A stretch of DNA of 41,550 nt, taken from the NCBI GenBank assembly GCA_018780805.1, contig JADMJD010000053.1, forward strand, positions 1-41,550, in the 5' to 3' direction. This document shows, in pieces, positions 15,517-23,941 of the stretch. The notes beneath the pieces were generated by a model. It was not told the origin of the DNA, did not search any database, and saw only the letters and a program-made list of their open reading frames with translations. Source of the DNA: Rubrivivax sp. (lineage in GTDB: Bacteria; Pseudomonadota; Gammaproteobacteria; Burkholderiales; Burkholderiaceae_C). Made by a program: the position numbers and the translations under genes. Numbering within the stretch: position 1 is the stretch's first letter; each line of letters begins with the position of its first letter.

Positions 15517-16084
15517 TCTCCGGATAGGTAGCCGCGGAATTGCCGCAACTTTCAGTTTTGCGAGCGCAGTCGCGACCAGTAGCATTGCAGCAGTTCCGAA
15601 CGCAGTCGTTCTTGAACAGAAATGTGTTGGAGGCTTCACAACTTGCCGTGTGGATGCATCGGCAGCCGCATCCCTCTCTCCCCTGCTTGGTGGCTACTTC
15701 GACGCCGAAACACTAGAAGCAAATTCCGCCGTGCGTAGTGCGCTTGGCGAGAACGGCATTAAGCGCTTGACCAGCTTTCAAACGCTGAAGCCAAACTGGG
15801 ACGGGCGCGGAGCAAAGGCGCTCGACCTTGGCTCACTTAGAGCCTTCCTCAAGTTCTTTTCGGATACAGGATTTTCTCCAGCAGGACTGAGTGTGTTCTT
15901 AACGCCTGCCGGTATCTTGAGCGCCAGCTGGCCTGACAGTGGCGACGATCTTTACGAGTTGGAATTTCTTCCTAGTTCTTTTCGCGCTTTCCGAGACGCT
16001 GACGACTCGGAGCGTGAATTCTTGGTCGGCGACATCGGCACAAGCGCTTTGCTTCGCTATCTCTCAGCCAGCAACGTTGGCTGA
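15503..16084 (+). CDS. Cassette protein of unknown function with WDGRGA motif
   Basis: A 193-residue protein overlapping the TIGR04255 stop by 14 bp, with TTGGAG 8 nt before its ATG. A moderately hydrophobic stretch near 14-35 is too polar to call a membrane anchor. The core LKPNWDGRGAKALD (about 99-112) followed by FLTPAGILSASWPDSGDDLY resembles small bacterial hypotheticals with a 'W-D-G-x-G-A' motif, which I recall but cannot name. No catalytic set is evident. GC content is low for this genome, as in the rest of the cassette. It is likely a partner of the flanking proteins. Confidence 0.65.
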   Translation: MQLTDLRIGSRGIAATFSFASAVATSSIAAVPNAVVLEQKCVGGFTTCRVDASAAASLSPLLGGYFDAETLEANSAVRSALGENGIKRLTSFQTLKPNWDGRGAKALDLGSLRAFLKFFSDTGFSPAGLSVFLTPAGILSASWPDSGDDLYELEFLPSSFRAFRDADDSEREFLVGDIGTSALLRYLSASNVG

Positions 16085-16539
16085 TGGATCGCGGGAGCGA
16101 CATTGCTGACGAAGAAGATTTAGTTCGAGCCCTTTACCACCCCCTTTGGGATGAGGCTCAGCAACGCGCTTCCACGTCTGCGTTCATGCAGACCGAAATC
16201 TCGGTCAGCAGGCCAAGAGTCCTGCCCTATGAGCGGATCGTAGAAATATTTCGCCAGGATCTCAACGGGAAGCTGGTCGGCGGAACGGTCACGCGAATGG
16301 TCGTCGCGACGGCAACTGTCACGGCTGGCAAGGTCCGAGACCTGTGCAACACACCTCAATCGACCGTGTGGGTGGACGTACTGGAAGATCCAACGCACGG
16401 GAAGCATGGCCTCTGCGACAACCCAGCCCACGCGCTCATATGTGGCGTCGATGCCGAAACCCGCCAGACGCCCAAGGCACCGACGCGAGGAATGGCGAAG
16501 CTGATCAGGAAGGCTTGCACCAACCGCTTGGTAGAGTGA
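16084..16539 (+). CDS. Cassette protein of unknown function with NPAHALICG motif
   Basis: A 151-residue protein whose ATG shares one base with the preceding TGA (TGATG), so its translation depends on the gene before. It has an acidic N-terminus, a middle part VTRMVVATATVTAGKVRDLC, and a C-terminal DNPAHALICGVD followed by a basic helix (MAKLIRKACTNRLVE). The N-P-A-H-A motif near a basic tail recalls small hypothetical proteins that I cannot name. No signal peptide. A strong terminator lies 47 bp downstream, closing the cassette. Confidence 0.65.
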   Translation: MDRGSDIADEEDLVRALYHPLWDEAQQRASTSAFMQTEISVSRPRVLPYERIVEIFRQDLNGKLVGGTVTRMVVATATVTAGKVRDLCNTPQSTVWVDVLEDPTHGKHGLCDNPAHALICGVDAETRQTPKAPTRGMAKLIRKACTNRLVE

Positions 16540-16586
16540 GGTCCGCGCAGCCTTCATGAGCGCCTACACGTGGCGGGCACAAGACA

Positions 16587-16625
16587 AAGGGGTTAGCAGC
16601 TTTCGCCGCTAACCCCTTGTTTTTT
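16587..16625 (+). terminator. Rho-independent terminator of the cassette
   Basis: An 11-bp perfect stem, AAGGGGTTAGC (16587-16597) with GCTAACCCCTT (16608-16618), has a 10-base loop and is followed by G and six T. It terminates plus-strand transcription of the three-gene cassette. It also lies 3 bp beyond the 3' end of the minus-strand tRNA-Lys and may help end that transcript, although the T-run on that side is weak. Confidence 0.85.
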
Positions 16626-16627
16626 AT

Positions 16628-16703
16628 TGGTGGGCCCTGCGTGACTCGAACACGCGACCTACGGATTAAGAGTCCGCTGCTCTACCAACTGAGCTAAGAG
16701 CCC
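16628..16703 (-). tRNA. tRNA-Lys (CUU anticodon)
   Basis: A 76-nt cloverleaf with encoded CCA. The acceptor GGGCTCT pairs with AGGGCCC, the D-arm is AGCTCAGTTGGTAGAGC, the anticodon loop is CTCTTAA with anticodon CTT, and the T-loop is TTCGAGT. A37 follows the anticodon, as needed for t6A/ct6A modification. It reads AAG. It is the second of two tandem Lys tRNAs downstream of tcdA. The 3' end faces the accessory cassette. Confidence 0.96.
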
Positions 16704-16732
16704 GAAACCGCACTCTGACAGTGCGGCTTTCG
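16703..16732. repeat. Hairpin between the two tRNA-Lys genes
   Basis: CCGCACT (16708-16714) pairs with AGTGCGG (16720-16726) around a 5-base loop. The stem extends by CGAAA/TTTCG with one bulged base. It abuts the 5' end of the CUU tRNA. With no T-run it looks more like a processing or stability element of a dicistronic tRNA precursor than a terminator. Confidence 0.5.
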
Positions 16733-16766
16733 TATCAACCGCGCATTTTAGCGTGGCCGCAGGGGA

Positions 16767-16842
16767 TGGTGGGTCGTGGGCGGCTCGAACGCCCGACCAA
16801 CGGATTAAAAGTCCGCTGCTCTACCGACTGAGCTAACGACCC
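16767..16842 (-). tRNA. tRNA-Lys (UUU anticodon)
   Basis: A 76-nt cloverleaf with encoded CCA. The acceptor GGGTCGT pairs with ACGACCC, the D-arm is AGCTCAGTCGGTAGAGC, the anticodon loop is CTTTTAA with anticodon TTT, and the T-loop is TTCGAGC. It reads AAA and AAG. A37 is present, and U34 is of the type normally thiolated. It starts 20 bp after the tcdA stop on the same strand. Confidence 0.96.
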
Positions 16843-16862
16843 GTTTCCTGCAAAGCCCACGA

Positions 16863-17636
16863 TTATAGCCGGTTCACCAAGGCCAGCTCAATGGCCTCGG
16901 CAGCGGCGGTCATGCCGAATGTGGCGGTCACCGTCACGCTGGAGCCGTAACCGTGGCAGTTGAGGCTGCCGTCCACGGCGCAGGCGTCGCCCGTCGGCAG
17001 CGCCACGCTCTCACGCGAGAACACGCAGCGCAGGCCCATCGGCCCGCTGCGCGGCGCGCCTTGTTCGCGCCGCAGGCGCTGGCGCAGGCTGGCCAGCAGC
17101 GGGTCGTGCGTGGTGGCGGCCAGGTCGTCCACCTCCACACGCTGCGGCAGGCGCTTGCCGCCGGCCGCGCCGACGGTGACGAGAGGCGTGCCGCTGCTGC
17201 GGGCCCAGGCCGCCAGCGCCAGCTTGGCGCGCATCTGGTCGCAGGCGTCGATCAGCACGTCCACCGGGCGCGGCAGGGTCTGCGGCCAGGTCTCGGGCTC
17301 GACAAAGGCCTCCACCGGCCACACCTGGCAGCCCGGGTGGATGAGCGCGATGCGGTCCTGCAGCGCCCCCACCTTGGCCTGGCCGACGGTGGGCGTGAGC
17401 GCCTGCACCTGGCGGTTGATGTTGGATTCGGACACGTGGTCCAGGTCGATCAGCACCAGCGTGGCCACGCCGCTGCGGGCCAGTGCTTCCGCGGCCCAGG
17501 AACCGACGCCGCCCACACCCACCACGGCCACGGCCAGGCCCCGCAGGCGCTGGTAGGCTGCATCGCCATACAGCCGGCGCAGGCCGCCGAAACGGCGCTC
17601 CAGATCGGCTTCGTCGGTGCCCACGTGAGCCGTCAC
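16863..17636 (-). CDS. tcdA: tRNA threonylcarbamoyladenosine dehydratase TcdA
   Basis: A 257-residue E1-like (ThiF/MoeB) enzyme that uses ATP to cyclise t6A to ct6A at position 37 of ANN-decoding tRNAs. RRFGGLRRLYGDAAYQRL near the N-terminus and the ATP-binding VGVGGVGSWAAEALARSG are diagnostic. IDLDHVSESNINRQ and DACDQMRAK follow. The C-terminus has the TcdA-type GSLNCHGYGSSVTVTATFG. The start is taken as GTG 17636, which overlaps the stop of the transporter gene (GTGA). Two tRNA-Lys genes, substrates of this modification, follow on the same strand. Confidence 0.92.
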   Translation of the reverse strand: MTAHVGTDEADLERRFGGLRRLYGDAAYQRLRGLAVAVVGVGGVGSWAAEALARSGVATLVLIDLDHVSESNINRQVQALTPTVGQAKVGALQDRIALIHPGCQVWPVEAFVEPETWPQTLPRPVDVLIDACDQMRAKLALAAWARSSGTPLVTVGAAGGKRLPQRVEVDDLAATTHDPLLASLRQRLRREQGAPRSGPMGLRCVFSRESVALPTGDACAVDGSLNCHGYGSSVTVTATFGMTAAAEAIELALVNRL

Positions 17637-18751
17637 GCGGCCTGGTCCAGCCGCCACATCTGGTAGCGCAGGCCGGCCAGTGCACCCGCCACGATGCCAG
17701 CCACGGCAATGAAGCTGCCCAGCGACAAGGTGGACAGCCCCGACAAGCCCTGCCCCACCGTGCAGCCGAACGCCGTGACGCCGCCCACACCCATCAACAC
17801 CGCGCCCACCACATGTTTGGCGGTGTCTTCGGTGCCGGCAAAACCCTCCCAGCGGAAGCTGCGCGTGGCCAGCGCCACCGCGGCCGAGCCGGCGATGACA
17901 CCGATCACGCTGACGATGCCGATGCTGAGCAGCTTGCCGCTGTCGCTGAACAGGATCAGCCAGTCCAGCGTGTAGGCGATGGGGGCGACGAAAGTGAACG
18001 ACTCCATGCTGCGGGTGTTGGTGGCCAGGAAGGCTTCCTCCAGCGTCACCGGGTGTTCGGCCAGGTGGCCCAGCACACCCGACACCCACCAGGCCGCGAC
18101 GATCACGGCCCCGATGCCCAGGCCGCCCAGCAAGGTCTCGGCGCTGCGGCCTTCGGGCCGTGCGAACACCCAGGCCAGCAGCGCCAGGCCGATCAGCCCG
18201 CCCAGCAGGGCCGCTGCCTGTGGCACGGCCAGGCCCGTGCCATGGGCCAGCAGCGAGGGCAGGTCCTGCCCGGTGGGCAAGTTGATGACGGCCTGGTCCA
18301 CGGTGGCCACACGGGCCACGGCAGTGATGCCACGCAGCGTGGCATACGACGCGATGCCCAGCACACAAAAGACCACCAGCGCCTTCAGGCTGCCGCCGCC
18401 GATGCGCACCAACGTCTTGCTGCCGCAGCCCGAGGCCATCACCATGCCAAAGCCGAACAAGGCCCCGCCCAGTGCGTTGGACAGCCAGATCAGCTGCGGC
18501 CGGGCATAGACGCTGTCACCGGCCTGCACCCAGCCCAGCGCGACCATCGTGTTGAACCCCAACACCGCCACGCCCACCGCCAGCGCCCACATGCGCAGGC
18601 GGGTCCAGTCGCCCATCGCGACGATGTCCGACAGCGCGCCCATGGTGCAGAAGTGGGCACGTTGCGCCACGGCGCCAAAGGCCGCGCCCAGGGCGAACGC
18701 GGCCCAGAGGACCTGGCTCACCAGACCGGGGAGCTGGGATTCGTTGGGCAT
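17633..18751 (-). CDS. YeeE/YedE family sulfur transporter (TsuA-like)
   Basis: A 372-residue inner-membrane protein with many hydrophobic helices. The three conserved Cys stations of the YeeE/YedE family are present: C35 (HFCTMGA), C109 (ASGCGSKTLVR) and C330 (FGCTVGQGLSG). In thiosulfate importers such as TsuA, equivalent Cys residues pass the substrate through the membrane. The 3' end overlaps the tcdA start, so import of a sulfur compound and tRNA modification are co-expressed. It probably imports thiosulfate, but the family is broad. Confidence 0.88.
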   Translation of the reverse strand: MPNESQLPGLVSQVLWAAFALGAAFGAVAQRAHFCTMGALSDIVAMGDWTRLRMWALAVGVAVLGFNTMVALGWVQAGDSVYARPQLIWLSNALGGALFGFGMVMASGCGSKTLVRIGGGSLKALVVFCVLGIASYATLRGITAVARVATVDQAVINLPTGQDLPSLLAHGTGLAVPQAAALLGGLIGLALLAWVFARPEGRSAETLLGGLGIGAVIVAAWWVSGVLGHLAEHPVTLEEAFLATNTRSMESFTFVAPIAYTLDWLILFSDSGKLLSIGIVSVIGVIAGSAAVALATRSFRWEGFAGTEDTAKHVVGAVLMGVGGVTAFGCTVGQGLSGLSTLSLGSFIAVAGIVAGALAGLRYQMWRLDQAA

Positions 18752-18783
18752 GGGGCGCGGATTCTAGGCGCGCCGGGGCAGGC

Positions 18784-19572
18784 TCACTTCAATGCAGCCA
18801 AACGCTCTTTGCCGGCGGCGGCGGCCTCCGATTGCGGGTAGGCCTTCAGCAGCTCATCAATGGTGCGGCGCGCGGCGCGCGGGTCCTTCATCTCGGCCTG
18901 GCTGTTGGCCACGGCCAGCAGGGCCTCGGGCGCGCGGGCGTGGTCGGGCGCATCCGTCACCAGGCCGCGGAAGGCGGCGATGGCGCCCTTGTAGTCGCGT
19001 TTGCCGTAGAGCGCGTTGCCCAGCCAGAAGCGCGCCGTCGGGCCGTAACCGCTGTTCGGGTACTTGCCCAGAAAGCTGGACAGGGCCGTTGCCGCAGCAT
19101 CGAAGTTGCCCTCGCGGATGATGGCCATGGCCTCGTCGTAGCCTCGTTTTTCGGCGGGGTCGGCGCTGAATTCGCGGCCGTCCAGTGTCACCTTCTGCGG
19201 CTCCATCTTGCGCAGGCGTTCGTCGAAGTTCTGGTTCGCGTCCTTCTGCGTGCGCTGCAGCGTGGCCAGGTCACGCGCCATCTGCTCGCCATCACCCCGC
19301 AGCTTGGCCAGCTCGCCACGCATGGCTTCAAGCTGGTTGTTCAGCTCCAGCAGGCTGCGCCGCATGGCAGTCAGCTGCTCCAGCATCTGCGTGTTGGCGG
19401 TGGCACCGTCGGTGGCCGATTTGCGGCCGGCATCGTCCACCGCCTGGATGCGGGCGCGCAGGTCCAGGATGGCCTTGCGCGCCTCTTCGTCGTCGAACAG
19501 GCCGGCCTGCGCCGTACCGGCCCAGGCCAACGCTGCTGCCAGGGCCAGCGGACGCCAGATCGCGTGCGCCAT
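18784..19572 (-). CDS. cpoB: Cell division coordinator CpoB (YbgF)
   Basis: A 262-residue periplasmic protein. It has a signal peptide to about residue 23 (WAGTAQA), an N-terminal coiled-coil region (about 28-115, heptads of Leu/Ile with many Gln/Arg/Glu) for trimerisation, and C-terminal TPRs (YDEAMAIIREGNFDAAATAL and two more). CpoB links the Tol-Pal machine to peptidoglycan synthesis during division. It starts one base after the pal stop, as in the canonical tolB-pal-cpoB order. Confidence 0.93.
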   Translation of the reverse strand: MAHAIWRPLALAAALAWAGTAQAGLFDDEEARKAILDLRARIQAVDDAGRKSATDGATANTQMLEQLTAMRRSLLELNNQLEAMRGELAKLRGDGEQMARDLATLQRTQKDANQNFDERLRKMEPQKVTLDGREFSADPAEKRGYDEAMAIIREGNFDAAATALSSFLGKYPNSGYGPTARFWLGNALYGKRDYKGAIAAFRGLVTDAPDHARAPEALLAVANSQAEMKDPRAARRTIDELLKAYPQSEAAAAGKERLAALK

Positions 19573-19573
19573 C

Positions 19574-20155
19574 TCAGCGGCCCTTCAGCTCGACGCGGCG
19601 GTTCTTGGCCCAGGCGGCCTCGGTGCTGGCGGCTTCGGCCGGGCGCTCTTCGCCAAAGCTCACGGGCTCCACCTGGTTGGGTTTGACACCCAGCAGTTCC
19701 AGCGCACGCGCCACGGCCTCGGCGCGTTTCTGGCCCAGGGCCAGGTTGTATTCACGGCCGCCCCGTTCGTCGGCATGGCCTTCCAGGCTCATGCGCAGGC
19801 TGGGCTGGGCTGCCAGCAACTTGGCATGACCTTCGAGCACCGGTTTGTCGTCGGCACGCAGCAGGAAGCTGTCGTACTCGAAGTACAGCACACGCGGCAG
19901 GTTGGCGGCGGCAGCGCGCGCAGCGGCCTCACGTTCGGCTTGTTGTTTGGCCAGATCCACCGTGGGCACTTGCGATTGCGGTGTCGGGTTGGGACGCGCG
20001 GTGTTGCCGGTGCTGCCACCGGTGCCGGGCTGGGCCGTGACCACCGGAGCCGTCGTGGGCGTCTTGGCCTCGTCCAGCACAACCGGTGACGAGCAGCCCG
20101 CCAGCACGGCGGCCAGGGCAAGCGCGGAGAGCGAGAGGGAAGTGCGCAACGACAT
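19574..20155 (-). CDS. pal: Peptidoglycan-associated lipoprotein Pal
   Basis: A 193-residue outer-membrane lipoprotein. The lipobox LAGC puts the lipidated Cys at 21. A Thr/Pro/Gly-rich linker follows, then the OmpA-like peptidoglycan-binding domain with YFEYDSFLLRAD and LEGHADERGGREYNLALGQK. The start at 20155 has AAGGAG at proper spacing. Pal anchors the outer membrane to the wall and binds TolB, the product of the gene just upstream. Confidence 0.95.
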   Translation of the reverse strand: MSLRTSLSLSALALAAVLAGCSSPVVLDEAKTPTTAPVVTAQPGTGGSTGNTARPNPTPQSQVPTVDLAKQQAEREAAARAAAANLPRVLYFEYDSFLLRADDKPVLEGHAKLLAAQPSLRMSLEGHADERGGREYNLALGQKRAEAVARALELLGVKPNQVEPVSFGEERPAEAASTEAAWAKNRRVELKGR

Positions 20156-20218
20156 GGTGGTGTTCTCCTTGTGGGGGTGATTCGGGTGCAGGGGCGCGTG
20201 GGTGGGCATCTGCGTGCA

Positions 20219-21499
20219 TCAGCGTGCGAAAGGGCCCCAGGACGGCTCGCGCACGTCGGCACCGCTGGTCAGCAAGCGGGCCTTGATCTTGCCATCCAAA
20301 GAGGTGGTCATCAACACGTCGCGCCCGTCCTGCCGCGTGGCGTAGACGATCAGCCGGCCATTCGGCGCAAAACTCGGGCTTTCGTCGTTGCGCGTGGGCG
20401 TGATGGCACGCACGGTGCCGCTGTCCAGGTCCAGCGTCATCAGCTTGAAGGCGGCACCGCCGACACGCGAGATGTAGGCCAGGGTGCGGCCGTCCGGGCT
20501 GATGCTGGGGCTGATGTTGTAGTCACCGTCGAAGGTGATGCGTTCGGCGTTGCCGCCCGTGGCCGGCATGCGGTAGACCTGCGGGCCACCACCCCGGTCG
20601 CTGACGAAATAGATGGAGCGGCCATCGGCCGTGAACACGGGCTCGGTGTCGATGGCGCGGCTGGTGGTCAGGCGCTCGGGCGTGCCGCCGTCGGCCGACA
20701 GCCGCCACAGCTGCGTGAGCCCGCCTTGCGACAGTGCCAGTGCCAGGCTGCGGCCATCCGGCGCCCAGGCCGGCGCGCTGTTGGAACCGCGGAAATTGGC
20801 CAGCATGTGGCGCTGGCCGGTGGCTGTGTCCTGCACCCAGACCACGGCCTTCTGCGACTCAAAGGACACATAGGCCAGCTGCCGGCCATCGGGCGCCCAG
20901 GCCGGCGAGATGATGGGGTCCAGGCTGTTCAGCGCCACCTGCACACCCTCACCATCGGCGTCGGTGACCACCAGCGAAAACTGCCGGCCCTGCTGCACCA
21001 CGTAGGCGATGCGGGTGGCGAACACACCCGGGGCGCCAATCAGGTTCTGGTGGATGGCATCGGCGATGCGGTGCGCCGCCAGGCGCAGATCCGGGCCCAG
21101 CACCGTCTGGCTCTGGCCCACCAGTTCTTCGCCCTTCACGGCGTCCCAGAACTTGTAGCGCACGTCGAAGCGGCCGTCGGACAAACGGGTCACCGAGCCG
21201 GCCACCAGGGCATCGGCGCCACGGCCGCGCCACTCGGGCAGGTTGGGTTGGCTGCGTTCGTCCAGTGCGTCGCGGGCGTCGATCAAACGGAACAGGCCGC
21301 TGCGCTGCAGGTCGGCACGCACCAGGGCACCGATGCCCACACCGCCTGCGGCTTCGTCGCGGAAGTCGGTCACGGCCAGCGGCACCTGGATGGCGCCGAC
21401 GCCGGTGATCTCGATGCGGAACTGCGCCAGCGCCGGGGCACTGAAGGCGGCCGCACCGAAGGCGGTGAGCAAGGTTCTGCGCTGAAGGTCCATCGTCAT
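20219..21499 (-). CDS. tolB: Tol-Pal system protein TolB
   Basis: A periplasmic protein of about 426 residues. A signal peptide (QRRTLLTAFGAAAFSAPALA) precedes the N-terminal TolB domain with VPLAVTDFRDE. A six-bladed beta-propeller follows, made of WAPDGR and SPDGR repeats (for example ISPAWAPDGRQLAYVSFES). ATG at 21499 is used; ATG 21493 is equally possible. It is the first gene of tolB-pal-cpoB. tolQRA, usually directly upstream, is not here; a divergent exporter gene occupies that place. Confidence 0.95.
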   Translation of the reverse strand: MTMDLQRRTLLTAFGAAAFSAPALAQFRIEITGVGAIQVPLAVTDFRDEAAGGVGIGALVRADLQRSGLFRLIDARDALDERSQPNLPEWRGRGADALVAGSVTRLSDGRFDVRYKFWDAVKGEELVGQSQTVLGPDLRLAAHRIADAIHQNLIGAPGVFATRIAYVVQQGRQFSLVVTDADGEGVQVALNSLDPIISPAWAPDGRQLAYVSFESQKAVVWVQDTATGQRHMLANFRGSNSAPAWAPDGRSLALALSQGGLTQLWRLSADGGTPERLTTSRAIDTEPVFTADGRSIYFVSDRGGGPQVYRMPATGGNAERITFDGDYNISPSISPDGRTLAYISRVGGAAFKLMTLDLDSGTVRAITPTRNDESPSFAPNGRLIVYATRQDGRDVLMTTSLDGKIKARLLTSGADVREPSWGPFAR

Positions 21500-21561
21500 G
21501 GCAGGGATGGAGCAGCGTTTGTCCAATTGGTTCACTCTGCAGATTGTAGGCAGCCCCGATA

Positions 21562-23304
21562 ATGCCGCAGCCACCCACCATGCCGACCCTGCTGCAACGC
21601 CTCGCGCGCCTGAAACCCTACCTGCGCCCCGGGCGCCGGGGTTTGATCGGTGCAGGGCTCGGTGCCGCGGTGGGTGCGGCCACCGAGCCCGTGATCCCGG
21701 CCCTGATGCAGCCGCTGCTGGACCAGGGGTTCGCCACGCGCAGCTGGCCGCTGTGGTGGGTACCCGTCATCATCATCGGCTTGTTTGCCGTGCGCGGGCT
21801 GGCGGGTTTCATTGCGCAGTACGGCCTGGCCTGGGCGGCGCAACGCGCGGTGCTGGCGCTGCGGCAAGACCTGTTCAAGCACCTGCTGGCCTCGCCCGCC
21901 GGCCTGTTCAGCAAACAGTCGGCCAGCCAGCTGACCAACACCGTGGTCTACGAGGTTCAGCAGGGCACGACGATGCTGGTCAGCGCGCTGCTCACGCTGG
22001 CCAAGGATTCGCTGACGCTGGTGGCGCTGCTGGGCTATCTGCTGTGGCTGAACTGGCAGCTCACGCTGCTGGTGGGCCTGCTGTTCCCGGCACTCGCGGT
22101 GGTGATGCAGCAACTGGGCCGGCGGCTGCGGCGGCTGTCGGTGGCGGGCCAGCAGGCCACCGACGACCTGGCCTACGTGGTCGAAGAAAACGTGCTCGCC
22201 TGGCGCATCGTGCGCCTGCACGGGGCCGAGGCGGCGCAGGCCCAACGTTTCACCGGCCAGGGTGAGCGCCTGCGCCGCATCATGATGAAGGTCGTCGCGT
22301 CGTCCGGTGCCATCACGCCGCTGACGCAGGTGCTGGCGGCCTGTGCCTTGTCCACCGTGATCGTGATCGCGCTCTGGCAAAGCGGCAGCACCGGTGGCAC
22401 GGTGGGCGGCTTCGTGGCCTTCATCACCGCGATGCTGATGATCATCGCGCCGCTGCGCCACCTGTCGGACGTGGTGGCCCCCATCACGCGTGGCTTGGCC
22501 GCGGTGGAACGTGGCCTGGACTTGATGGACCAGACCCCGCGCGAGACCGGCGGCAGCTACGCGCCCGAACGTGCGCTGGGCGAGATCGTGCTGCAGGACG
22601 TGCAGCTGCGCTACCGGGAAGACGGCCTGCCCGCGCTGGACGGTCTGTCGCTGGTGGTGCGGGCCGGCGAGACGGTGGCCCTGGTCGGCCCCTCGGGCGC
22701 CGGCAAGAGCACGCTGGTGAACCTGCTGCCGCGTTTTGTCGAGCCAGGCAGCGGCACCGTGCGGCTGGACGGGGTGCCGCTGGCCGACTGGGACACCCAC
22801 GCGCTGCGGCGCCAGTTTGCATTGGTGAGCCAGGACGTGGTGCTGTTCAACGACACCGTGGCCAACAACGTCTCGCTGGGGGCAGACATGCCGCGCCAGC
22901 GCATCCTGGACGCGCTGGCTGGTGCGCACCTGCTCGATTTTGTCAACGGCCTGCCGCAGGGTGTGGACACCGTGATCGGCCACAACGGCAGCCAGCTCTC
23001 CGGCGGCCAGCGGCAACGCCTGGCGATCGCGCGTGCGATCTGCAAGGATGCACCGATCCTGATCCTGGACGAAGCCACCTCGGCACTCGACAGCGAATCC
23101 GAGCGCGCCGTGCAGGCCGCGCTGGAGGTGCTCATGCGCGGCCGCACGACGCTGGTGGTGGCGCACCGCCTGTCCACCATCGAACACGCCGACCGCGTGG
23201 TGGCCATCGACGCCGGCAGGGTGGTGGAAGAAGGCCCGCATGCGCAACTGCTGGCGCAGGGCGGGCTGTACGCCCGGCTGCACGCGATGCAGTTCAAGAC
23301 CTGA
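21562..23304 (+). CDS. msbA: Lipid A export ABC transporter MsbA-like
   Basis: A 580-residue half-transporter. Six transmembrane helices lie in the first ~320 residues, with the ABC_membrane pattern AVVMQQLGRRLRRLSVAGQQ. The ATPase domain has Walker A GPSGAGKST at about 376-384, signature LSGGQRQRLAIARA near 478, and Walker B LILILDEATSALD near 500. The length and order fit MsbA, which flips lipid A-core across the inner membrane as a homodimer. It is divergent from tolB across a short gap that must hold both promoters. Other multidrug-type half transporters are possible but less likely. Confidence 0.85.
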   Translation: MPQPPTMPTLLQRLARLKPYLRPGRRGLIGAGLGAAVGAATEPVIPALMQPLLDQGFATRSWPLWWVPVIIIGLFAVRGLAGFIAQYGLAWAAQRAVLALRQDLFKHLLASPAGLFSKQSASQLTNTVVYEVQQGTTMLVSALLTLAKDSLTLVALLGYLLWLNWQLTLLVGLLFPALAVVMQQLGRRLRRLSVAGQQATDDLAYVVEENVLAWRIVRLHGAEAAQAQRFTGQGERLRRIMMKVVASSGAITPLTQVLAACALSTVIVIALWQSGSTGGTVGGFVAFITAMLMIIAPLRHLSDVVAPITRGLAAVERGLDLMDQTPRETGGSYAPERALGEIVLQDVQLRYREDGLPALDGLSLVVRAGETVALVGPSGAGKSTLVNLLPRFVEPGSGTVRLDGVPLADWDTHALRRQFALVSQDVVLFNDTVANNVSLGADMPRQRILDALAGAHLLDFVNGLPQGVDTVIGHNGSQLSGGQRQRLAIARAICKDAPILILDEATSALDSESERAVQAALEVLMRGRTTLVVAHRLSTIEHADRVVAIDAGRVVEEGPHAQLLAQGGLYARLHAMQFKT

Positions 23305-23320
23305 CGGAGACAAACAACCC

Positions 23321-23905
23321 ATGAACGCCCCCATCTCTCGCTACCCCGTGCCCGAGCTGAAGGACCTGCCGCAAGACCTGCAGGACCGCATCCTGGAGGT
23401 GCAGGCCAAGGCCGGCTTCGTGCCCAACGTGTTCCTCGCGCTGGCGCACCGGCCGGCCGAATGGCGCGCCTTCATGGCCTGGCACGACGCGCTGCTGCTG
23501 AAGGAAACGGGCGGCCTCAGCAAAGGGGAGCGCGAGATGATCATCGTCGCCACCTCGGCCGCCAACCAGTGCCTGTACTGCGTGGTGGCGCACGGCGCGA
23601 TCCTGCGCGTCTACGAGAAGAAGCCGCTGCTGGCCGACCAGCTGGCCGTGAACCACCGCAAGGCCGACATCACACCGCGCCAGCGCGCGATGCTGGACTT
23701 TGCGATGAAGGTCTGCACCGCCTCGCACACGATCGAAGACAGCGACCACGACGCCCTGCGTGCCCACGGCTTCAGCGACGACGACATCTGGGACATCGGC
23801 GCCATCACGGCGTTTTTCGGGCTCAGCAATCGGCTGGCCAACCTGAGCGCGATGCGGCCCAACGACGAGTTTTTCCTGATGGGGCGCGTGCCGCGCGCCA
23901 AGTAG
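23321..23905 (+). CDS. Peroxidase-related / AhpD-like (CMD domain) protein
   Basis: A 194-residue helical protein of the carboxymuconolactone decarboxylase/AhpD superfamily. The redox motif is NQCLYCVVAHGA (C-x2-C then H), as in 'uncharacterised peroxidase-related' proteins. The C-terminal DDDIWDIGAITAFFGLSNRL helix is typical. It probably reduces peroxides or protects from alkyl hydroperoxides, but activity is unproven for this branch. It starts 16 bp after msbA with GGAG upstream, so it may be co-transcribed. Confidence 0.85.
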   Translation: MNAPISRYPVPELKDLPQDLQDRILEVQAKAGFVPNVFLALAHRPAEWRAFMAWHDALLLKETGGLSKGEREMIIVATSAANQCLYCVVAHGAILRVYEKKPLLADQLAVNHRKADITPRQRAMLDFAMKVCTASHTIEDSDHDALRAHGFSDDDIWDIGAITAFFGLSNRLANLSAMRPNDEFFLMGRVPRAK

Positions 23906-23941
23906 AGTCCGGCCATCCGCCGGCCTGCCGGCCTGCACGGG

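Noticed and set aside
13788-16703. Integrative island with att repeats using the tRNA-Lys 3' end
   Set aside because: The position is suggestive, but I found no second copy of the tRNA 3' end on the left side and no integrase gene in the patch.
16703-16732. Terminator between the two tRNAs
   Set aside because: The hairpin is strong but no T-run follows on the minus strand.
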